A stretch of DNA of 21,977 nt from Frisingicoccus sp009929615 (GTDB taxonomy: Bacteria; Bacillota; Clostridia; Lachnospirales; Lachnospiraceae). A program made the translations under genes and the position numbers. How positions within the stretch are numbered: the first letter of the stretch is position 1; each line of letters opens with the position of its first letter. The notes below the pieces were generated by a model. It had not been told where the DNA came from. It saw only the letters and a list, made by a program, of their open reading frames with translations, and made no database searches. Location: positions 1 to 21,977 of the forward strand of contig JAQUXR010000036.1 in the NCBI GenBank assembly GCA_028692275.1. Reading direction: 5' to 3'. Below are positions 1 to 5,010 of this stretch, piece by piece.

Positions 1-89
1 CCCCTTGAAGACGACGAGGTAGATAGGGCAGAGGTGGAAGTGCAGCAATGCATGGAGCTGACTGTTACTAATCGGTCGAGGGCATGACC
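1..89 (+). rRNA. 23S rRNA, 3' end (partial)
   Basis: The sequence matches the conserved last part of bacterial large-subunit rRNA, including the stretch with ACTAATCGGTCGAGGGC just before the mature 3' end. The 5' part lies outside the window. The exact 3' end (about position 88-89) is estimated from the family, not measured. It is followed by a spacer of about 90 nt and then tRNA-Asn, with no 5S rRNA gene between. Confidence 0.93.
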
Positions 90-179
90 AGAAGGTTGGT
101 CGTAAGAAGGTAAGAAAGTGTTTGATGAAAGAGAGTTTTCAGTATGTAGTTTTGAAGGCATATGTGTCTTCTGTAATAT

Positions 180-251
180 TCCTCGATAGCTCAATGGTAG
201 AGCACTCGGCTGTTAACCGAGTTGTTGCAGGTTCGAGCCCCGCTCGGGGAG
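180..251 (+). tRNA. tRNA-Asn (GTT)
   Basis: This is a full cloverleaf: acceptor TCCTCGA/TCGGGGA, D stem GCTC/GAGC, anticodon stem CTCGG/CCGAG with loop CTGTTAA (anticodon GTT), and T loop TTCGAGC. The discriminator base is G and CCA is not encoded. The T stem GCAGG/CCCGC has one A-C mismatch in its middle. It is the first tRNA after the 23S rRNA and is probably cotranscribed with it. Confidence 0.97.
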
Positions 252-297
252 CTAAACACTTGGCGAGAACGAGTCAAAGACGACGTTCGAGTTTTAG
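252..297 (+). other. Hairpin downstream of tRNA-Asn
   Basis: Directly after the tRNA-Asn discriminator base the sequence can fold into a long interrupted hairpin. CTAAAC (252-257) pairs with GTTTTAG (291-297) with one bulged T, then GAACG (267-271) pairs with CGTTC (284-288), and GTC (273-275) with GAC (279-281) around an AAA loop. There is no T-tract, so it is not an obvious terminator. A role in tRNA processing or origin as an intergenic repeat are both possible. Function unknown. Confidence 0.5.
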
Positions 298-309
298 TGA
301 GCAGCCAGA

Positions 310-356
310 ATATTGCACGTAAGCGGCTAAAATATACCCGCTAAGTGCTCATAACG
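310..356 (+). repeat. Structured tRNA-spacer repeat, copy A
   Basis: Copy A of a 42-nt direct repeat (315-356; 39 of 42 positions identical to copy B). Within it GCAC (315-318) can pair with GTGC (345-348) and AGCGG (322-326) with CCGCT (338-342). The loop pentamer AATAT (331-335) is complementary to ATATT (310-314) just upstream of the repeat, which would make a pseudoknot. The repeat ends in CTCATAACG. No coding potential is apparent. Confidence 0.75.
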
Positions 357-357
357 C

Positions 358-402
358 GTCGATTACTAAGTTCAGCCGAAAGGCTTCACTAAGGGCATCG
401 AC
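358..402 (+). other. Hairpin between the two spacer repeats
   Basis: GTCGAT (358-363) can pair with ATCGAC (397-402). Inside is a second small stem, AGCC-GAAA-GGCT, closed by a GNRA-type GAAA tetraloop. The element lies exactly between the two 42-nt repeats, so the tRNA-Asn/tRNA-Glu spacer is almost continuously structured. Function unknown. Confidence 0.5.
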
Positions 403-451
403 ATGTATCGCACGTAAGCGGCTAAAGTACATCCGCTAAGTGCTCATAACG
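403..451 (+). repeat. Structured tRNA-spacer repeat, copy B
   Basis: Copy B of the 42-nt repeat (410-451), ending one base before tRNA-Glu. The outer stems GCAC/GTGC and AGCGG/CCGCT are identical to copy A. The three differences from copy A all fall in the loop hexamer, and here the loop pentamer TACAT (428-432) is complementary to its own upstream segment ATGTA (403-407). The potential third helix is therefore kept although its sequence differs. Confidence 0.75.
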
Positions 452-452
452 A

Positions 453-524
453 GGCTCCATGGTCAAGCGGTTAAGACACCGCCCTTTCACGGCGGTAACA
501 GGGGTTCAAATCCCCTTGGAGTCA
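453..524 (+). tRNA. tRNA-Glu (TTC)
   Basis: Acceptor GGCTCCA/TGGAGTC (one G-T wobble), anticodon stem CCGCC/GGCGG with loop CTTTCAC (anticodon TTC), T stem AGGGG/CCCCT, discriminator A, no encoded CCA. The D-arm sequence matches the usual bacterial Glu tRNA. Confidence 0.98.
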
Positions 525-528
525 TTTT

Positions 529-601
529 GCCGATGTGGCTCAATTGGCAGAGCAGCTGATTTGTAATCAGCAGGTTATCGGTTCGAGTCCGATCATCGGC
601 T
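529..601 (+). tRNA. tRNA-Thr (TGT)
   Basis: Acceptor GCCGATG/CATCGGC, anticodon stem GCTGA/TCAGC with loop TTTGTAA (anticodon TGT), T stem ATCGG/CCGAT around TTCGAGT, discriminator T, no encoded CCA. Only 4 nt separate it from tRNA-Glu. Confidence 0.98.
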
Positions 602-615
602 ATTATTTTATTCAT

Positions 616-689
616 GGACCTTTAGCTCAGTTGGTTAGAGCAACCGGCTCATAACCGGTCGGTCCTGGGTTCGAGTCCCCGAAGGTCCA
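616..689 (+). tRNA. tRNA with CAT anticodon (Met, or Ile2)
   Basis: Acceptor GGACCTT/AAGGTCC, anticodon stem ACCGG/CCGGT with loop CTCATAA (anticodon CAT), discriminator A, no encoded CCA. The first acceptor pair is G-C, so it is not initiator tRNA. It could be elongator Met or an Ile tRNA whose C34 is modified to lysidine; the acceptor sequence resembles Bacillus tRNA-Ile(CAT), but I cannot decide by eye. The T stem CTGGG/CCCCG has one T-C mismatch. Confidence 0.93.
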
Positions 690-748
690 CTCAGGAAATA
701 GTAAGACCTGTAGATTCAGTAAAATGAATCACAAAAATTAATTAAATA

Positions 749-777
749 TTGATATATTGAATCAGAAATGATATAAT
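749..777 (+). promoter_or_regulatory. Sigma-A promoter for tRNA-Val/tRNA-Leu
   Basis: TTGATA (749-754), a 17-bp spacer and a perfect TATAAT (772-777). Transcription would start near 784, only about 3 nt before tRNA-Val. The last two tRNAs can therefore be made independently of the rRNA operon, with almost no 5' leader. Confidence 0.8.
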
Positions 778-786
778 ATAGCTCAT

Positions 787-859
787 GGGATCTTAGCTCA
801 GCTGGGAGAGCATCTGCCTTACAAGCAGAGGGTCACAGGTTCGAGCCCTGTAGGTCCCA
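787..859 (+). tRNA. tRNA-Val (TAC)
   Basis: Acceptor GGGATCT/AGGTCCC (one T-G wobble), anticodon stem TCTGC/GCAGA with loop CTTACAA (anticodon TAC), T stem ACAGG/CCTGT, discriminator A, no encoded CCA. Confidence 0.98.
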
Positions 860-866
860 TTTTTGT

Positions 867-952
867 GCCGGCGTGGCGGAACTGGCAGACGCACAGGACT
901 TAAAATCCTGCGATTTTAACCGATCGTACCGGTTCGATTCCGGTCGCCGGCA
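867..952 (+). tRNA. tRNA-Leu (TAA)
   Basis: A class II tRNA with a long variable arm. Acceptor GCCGGCG/CGCCGGC, anticodon stem CAGGA/TCCTG with loop CTTAAAA (anticodon TAA), T stem ACCGG/CCGGT, discriminator A, no encoded CCA. It is the last gene of the tRNA cluster and is followed at once by a terminator. Confidence 0.98.
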
Positions 953-962
953 TTAGGAATGT

Positions 963-994
963 AAGCATAAACCTTAGGGTTTGTGCTTTTTTTT
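963..994 (+). terminator. Intrinsic terminator of the tRNA cluster
   Basis: An 11-bp stem (963-973 with 978-988, one T-G wobble) closed by the loop TTAG and followed by eight T residues (987-994). It is placed 10 nt after tRNA-Leu and ends the tRNA transcription unit. Confidence 0.93.
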
Positions 995-1046
995 CATTTA
1001 TCTGGAAACTTGGTTAAATGGATAAACAAATTTCAACAGATGCACA

Positions 1047-1075
1047 TTGACAAAAAGAGACTTCGAAGTTAGGAT
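1047..1075 (+). promoter_or_regulatory. Sigma-A promoter upstream of the amidohydrolase gene
   Basis: TTGACA (1047-1052), a 17-bp spacer and TAGGAT (1070-1075). The spacer holds the perfect 8-bp palindrome CTTCGAAG (1061-1068), a possible repressor contact point. The predicted start is about 1082, so the hairpin at 1090-1122 would be in the first 40 nt of the transcript. Confidence 0.7.
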
Positions 1076-1089
1076 AAAAAACAAAGGGC

Positions 1090-1122
1090 AAAGGAGCTTT
1101 CCGAAAGAAAGGCTCTTTTTTT
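1090..1122 (+). terminator. Promoter-proximal terminator-like hairpin
   Basis: An imperfect stem: AAAG then GAGC then TTTC on the left, GAAA then GCTC then CTTT on the right with single-base bulges, followed by a run of seven T residues (1116-1122). It looks like a factor-independent terminator but sits after the promoter at 1047-1075 and before the amidohydrolase start. It could be an attenuator or a second barrier to readthrough from the tRNA unit. Confidence 0.65.
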
Positions 1123-1167
1123 ATTTTGCTGAAAAAGAAATTAGTCCCTGTTTATGGAGGTTGAATA

Positions 1168-2838
1168 ATGAAATTTGATTTTGTATATGTCGATATGGCA
1201 TTGATTAATGGTAAAGTTATTACAGTTAATGAGGCGGATGAGATTGCAGAGGCAGTTGGAATCAAGAAGAACAAAATTGTTTATGTGGGGACGACGGAAG
1301 AATTAATGACTATTGTCAGCCCTGAAACAAAGATTGTTGATTTAAAGGGAAAAACTTTGATGCCAGGTATTGTAGATACCCACGTACATCCTATTCTGAA
1401 TGGTTTTATTGGAAACGAAATTGATTCATCTATTATAAATATTGATAGAAGCCAGTGTGGAAGTCTTGTTGAAATGTTTGATTTGATAAAGAAAGCAGTG
1501 GACATCCGAAAGCCCGGAGAATGGATTTCATCAATGGGCTATGAGCCAACATTTCTTGAAGAAAAACGTCACCCTAAGCTTGAAGAATTGGATGCTATTG
1601 CACCGGAGAATCCGGTACAGTGTCTGCACATGAGCGGTCATATCGCCATGTATAATAGTAAAGCCCTGGCTTGTATTGGTATCAATGGGCCTGAGGATGC
1701 AGCAAAATATCCAGTGAACGAAGTTGAGGTGATTGATGGTAAATTGACAGGTATTTTAAAAGAAGGAACGAACTTTCTCCTTTGGTCAAAGGTGAATTAT
1801 TCACAGGAAGCCCAGAAAAAAGCGGCACTGCACTCACAGGAACAGTTTCTATCTAATGGTATTACATCCATTCATGACTGCGGTGAATGTGATGGTCCTT
1901 CTTATCATCTGATGCAGAAGCTTTGCAATGATAGAATATTTAAACCAAGAACTTATATGATGCTGCATAGTATCTATGGAAAAGCTTTTTCTCTAGAGGA
2001 TAATGAACATTATCTTGCATTAGGGCTCCGAAGCGGTCTTGGAAATAACTACTTTAAAATGGGCGGCTGCAAATTTATGATTGATGGTGGAAGTGGAGCA
2101 CCATCGAGTGCCTGTAAAGAACCTTATTGTCACGATAAAAATTTAAAAGGTGTTTTGGGCTGGGAAAGTGAAGAGGTAGCAAATTATATCTGTAAAATAA
2201 ATCGTGCAGATTGTCAGGCAACAGCACATGCCATGGGCGATATTGCCGTTGAATATATGGTAAAGGGTTTTGAAAAAGCTTTTGAGGAAGAAGCGAAGCC
2301 GGAATTACGGCATCGAATCGAGCATTGTGCAGTAACCAATCCGGACTTGATTGAACGGATGGCTAAAATGAATATTTGTCCAACGCTTAATGTGGGGATG
2401 ATTACTGTTCAGGGTGAAAGATATCAAACGATTTATGGAGAAAAAAGAGCACAGTATTATGCACCTCTGCGAAGCATGATGGATGCCGGAATTAAAGTAT
2501 CCATTGCAAGTGATGCCCCATCAGGACCTTTGGGACTTGCTATGTTGGATGGTGCGGTTAACCGAAAGGACAGAACCCATCATGTAACTTTTGGAAAGAA
2601 TCAGTCTGTTTCAGTCTTAGAAGCGATTCGATGTATGACATATAATGGAGCATATGGCAGTTATGAAGAGAATATAAAAGGAAGTCTGGAAGTTGGTAAA
2701 CTGGCAGATATGATTATTTTGAATAAAAATATTTTGGATGTGCCAGAAGAAAATCTGGATGAAATGGAAGTAGATATAACAATGATTGACGGGGAAATTG
2801 TATACCGCCGTCAATCATCAGAAATTGAAGGAATTTAA
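1168..2838 (+). CDS. YtcJ-type amidohydrolase (amidohydrolase family 3)
   Basis: A 556-residue cytoplasmic metal-dependent hydrolase of the amidohydrolase superfamily. The order of motifs fits the YtcJ group: an N-terminal beta segment (ALINGKVITVN), the metal motif DTHVH with H72 and H74, a segment MIDGGSGAPS after K302, H354 in ATAHAMGD, H386 in RIEHC and D449 in SIASDAP, then the returning C-terminal beta domain (GKLADMIILN). These are the usual metal and catalytic positions of the superfamily. The substrate cannot be told from sequence; relatives act on amides, N-formyl compounds or exo-cyclic C-N bonds. The ATG at 1168 is chosen because GGAGG lies 7 nt upstream. The stop codon overlaps that of the convergent trkA gene. 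It stands alone, so context does not hint at the substrate. Confidence 0.9.
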   Translation: MKFDFVYVDMALINGKVITVNEADEIAEAVGIKKNKIVYVGTTEELMTIVSPETKIVDLKGKTLMPGIVDTHVHPILNGFIGNEIDSSIINIDRSQCGSLVEMFDLIKKAVDIRKPGEWISSMGYEPTFLEEKRHPKLEELDAIAPENPVQCLHMSGHIAMYNSKALACIGINGPEDAAKYPVNEVEVIDGKLTGILKEGTNFLLWSKVNYSQEAQKKAALHSQEQFLSNGITSIHDCGECDGPSYHLMQKLCNDRIFKPRTYMMLHSIYGKAFSLEDNEHYLALGLRSGLGNNYFKMGGCKFMIDGGSGAPSSACKEPYCHDKNLKGVLGWESEEVANYICKINRADCQATAHAMGDIAVEYMVKGFEKAFEEEAKPELRHRIEHCAVTNPDLIERMAKMNICPTLNVGMITVQGERYQTIYGEKRAQYYAPLRSMMDAGIKVSIASDAPSGPLGLAMLDGAVNRKDRTHHVTFGKNQSVSVLEAIRCMTYNGAYGSYEENIKGSLEVGKLADMIILNKNILDVPEENLDEMEVDITMIDGEIVYRRQSSEIEGI

Positions 2839-3485
2839 TTCGATTGGAGGAACCGTTGAATATCCCGGTTGGAACCGAGGATGATAATGGTCTCGCCTTC
2901 ATCAAAGACATGTTCCGGTTTAGGGAGGGTTTCAAGTAAATCCTCCTTTTTGGTTGCCAGGATATTAATATGATATTTCTGACGGATGGCCAGGGCAATC
3001 AGAGTTTTCCCTACCCAGGAACGGGGAACCGGAGTCTCATAAATGGAATGGTCTTTAGTCAGTTCGATATAGTCAAAGACATTATCTGAACTATAGCGGA
3101 CAGCGGAACGTATGGCTGTCTGCTTTTCAGGATAAACGATATCATCAGCCCCGTTTCTGAGAAGAAATTTCGCATGGACTTCACGACTTGCCCGGGCTAC
3201 GACAAATTTTGCACCACATTCTTTAAGAAGGGAAGTGGTTTCCAGAGAACTTTGAAAGTTGTCACCAATGGCTACAACACATAAATCAAAATTTCGAACC
3301 CCCAGGGAAGAAATGAATTGTTCGTTAGTTGAGTCTCCAATCTGTGCATTGGTTACATAAGGGAGAACATCGTTGACCCGACCTTCATCCATATCAATAG
3401 CAAGTACTTCATGTTTTAATTCTCTTAATTTCAAGGCCATATGCCGGCCAAAACGTCCTAATCCAATAAGTAAAACTGATTTCAT
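2835..3485 (-). CDS. TrkA/KtrA-type potassium uptake regulatory subunit
   Basis: A 216-residue cytoplasmic protein with an N-terminal RCK (Rossmann) domain, glycine motif GLGRFG at residues 8-13 and acidic D31 at the end of the second strand, which normally binds the ribose of the nucleotide. A C-terminal TrkA-C domain of about 80 residues follows (ETPVPRSWVGKTL onward). Family members form octameric rings that gate the TrkH/KtrB channel in response to ATP/ADP or c-di-AMP. Length fits KtrA (about 220) rather than the double-domain enteric TrkA. The start has a good ribosome site (GTGAGGG). It lies 22 bp downstream of trkH on the same strand, so both are almost surely cotranscribed. Its TAA shares the bases TTAA with the stop of the amidohydrolase gene. 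Confidence 0.93.
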   Translation of the reverse strand: MKSVLLIGLGRFGRHMALKLRELKHEVLAIDMDEGRVNDVLPYVTNAQIGDSTNEQFISSLGVRNFDLCVVAIGDNFQSSLETTSLLKECGAKFVVARASREVHAKFLLRNGADDIVYPEKQTAIRSAVRYSSDNVFDYIELTKDHSIYETPVPRSWVGKTLIALAIRQKYHINILATKKEDLLETLPKPEHVFDEGETIIILGSNRDIQRFLQSN

Positions 3486-3507
3486 AAGTATCCCTCACTT
3501 TAAAAAA

Positions 3508-4860
3508 CTATCCAACAGTAATATTTTCCTGCGGCATTTGAGAAGGTGCCGGCAGGTGATTTATAAAGGCAAATATAAGGGTCAAACCGCCGATGCGGCC
3601 GAAGTACATAAGTATAATAAGCAAAATATGAGACACTGTACTTAAATAAGGTGTCACTCCTAAGGAAAGGCCTACGGTGCCAATAGCTGAGGCTGCTTCA
3701 AAGAGAGCCGATTGCAGCGGTATACCGTCAATGCAGGCGATAGCTGTTCCAAAGGATAAAAAGAGCAGGATGTATAAAGTGAAAATAACGACAACATTTC
3801 TTAGAATATGCTGAGGAATACGACGCCCAAATACCTGAAGTGTCTGACGTTTTTTAAAGACAGAAGCGAGGCAGACAAAAAGTGTGGCGATGGTCGTTGT
3901 TTTCATACCGCCGGCAGTTGAGCTTGGAGAGCCGCCGATTAACATTAATACAATGATAATCAGAATGCTGACGGAACTCATCCGGCTTAAATCTGCTGTG
4001 TTAAATCCGGCAGTACGTGGTGTGACGGCTTGAAATAAAGAAGCCAGGACCCGTTCACCGGTTGAAAGGTCTGCCCATTGAGCACCTGAAAATTCATAAA
4101 AAAAGAAAAAAATGCAAGGTAAGACAATCAGCAGGAATGTTGTTGTAAAAATTATTTTGCTCTGTAATGTATAGTAATGAAAATGCCAGCGATGCTCGGA
4201 AATGTCATGCCAGGTTAAAAAACCAATACCACCAATAATAATCAGGGCCATAATCGTCAGATTTATTAACGGGTCGGCCGCATAAGAGGTCAATGATGAA
4301 AATGGTGCAATCCACCCGAATAAATCGAAACCCGCGTTACAGAAAGCAGAAACAGAATGGAAAATACCATTCCAGATGCCGCGGATAAGACCGAGCTGAG
4401 GACAAAAGCGAAGGGATAAAAGGACGGCACCAATCCCTTCAATAATAAATGCAGTTTTTAAAATAAATCCAATAAGCCGGATAATGCCGCCCATATGAGG
4501 GGCAGCCAGGGCTTCCTGAAGGACAAAACGCTGTCTTAGACCAATGTGCTTTCCGGTAAACAAAAAAATAGCAACGGCTGTTGTAACCACGCCCATACCG
4601 CCAATTTGAATCAATAATAAAATGATTACCTGGCCGAATTCAGACCAGTAGGTATAAGTATCGTGGATAACAAGCCCCGTTACGCAAGTTGCAGAGGTTG
4701 CAGTAAATAGTGCATCTATAAAACTGGAACCATTACCATCCCGTGTTGCAAAGGGAAGCATAAGCAGAAGACTGCCGGCAAGAATCAGGAGAATAAATCC
4801 TATAATAATAATCTGTGCCGGAGAAATTCGTATATCTTTTAATGATTTCGTTCCAATCAC
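3508..4860 (-). CDS. TrkH/KtrB-type potassium transporter, membrane subunit
   Basis: A 450-residue integral membrane protein of the Trk/Ktr/HKT superfamily. It shows the four repeated membrane-pore-membrane units, with filter-region segments TCVTGL (58-63), SAFCNAGFD, TPRTAGFN and SAIGTVGLS, and the conserved loop GGSPSSTAGGMKT. It moves K+ (possibly with Na+) through the cytoplasmic membrane together with the RCK subunit encoded next to it. The reading frame opens at GTG (4860-4858) just after an in-frame TAA. The strong Shine-Dalgarno-like TAAGGAG abuts and partly overlaps that GTG, so spacing is abnormal and the true start is uncertain; an ATT at codon 2 or a later non-standard codon are alternatives. 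The 11-bp-period repeat at 4936-4953 lies about 75 bp upstream. Confidence 0.93.
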   Translation of the reverse strand: MIGTKSLKDIRISPAQIIIIGFILLILAGSLLLMLPFATRDGNGSSFIDALFTATSATCVTGLVIHDTYTYWSEFGQVIILLLIQIGGMGVVTTAVAIFLFTGKHIGLRQRFVLQEALAAPHMGGIIRLIGFILKTAFIIEGIGAVLLSLRFCPQLGLIRGIWNGIFHSVSAFCNAGFDLFGWIAPFSSLTSYAADPLINLTIMALIIIGGIGFLTWHDISEHRWHFHYYTLQSKIIFTTTFLLIVLPCIFFFFYEFSGAQWADLSTGERVLASLFQAVTPRTAGFNTADLSRMSSVSILIIIVLMLIGGSPSSTAGGMKTTTIATLFVCLASVFKKRQTLQVFGRRIPQHILRNVVVIFTLYILLFLSFGTAIACIDGIPLQSALFEAASAIGTVGLSLGVTPYLSTVSHILLIILMYFGRIGGLTLIFAFINHLPAPSQMPQENITVG

Positions 4861-4935
4861 TCCTTAGAATATTCATTTGTTTGGATATAATATCATAAAA
4901 TGAGTAAATATTGGGTTAGAGAAGAAGATAAAGTG

Positions 4936-4953
4936 TTAAGATAGCATTAAGAT
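4936..4953. promoter_or_regulatory. Direct heptamer repeat, candidate response-regulator box
   Basis: TTAAGAT occurs twice (4936-4942 and 4947-4953), start to start exactly 11 bp, in the 150-bp region between the divergent trkH and sensor-kinase genes. Tandem direct repeats with 11-bp period are the usual binding sites of OmpR/PhoB-family regulators, and such a regulator is encoded at 6590-7288. I did not find a convincing -35/-10 pair for either divergent gene in this region, which would suit activator-dependent promoters. Assignment is inference. Confidence 0.5.
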
Positions 4954-5010
4954 TTGCAGAAACTCTTGAAAGATTGTGTGAAATAGTGGAAAATATGTTC
5001 ATAGGAAAGA

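Noticed and set aside
122..322. 66-codon open frame on the plus strand
   Set aside because: It runs through the whole tRNA-Asn gene and part of the structured spacer, and has no ribosome site; it is a chance frame.
315..451. CRISPR array formed by the two 42-nt repeats
   Set aside because: There are only two copies, the unit between them is 53 nt and itself structured, the repeats lie in a tRNA cluster, and no cas genes are present.
713..730. Hairpin GATTCA/TGAATC after the CAT tRNA as a terminator
   Set aside because: The stem is only 6 bp and no T-tract follows; it is too weak to call a terminator.
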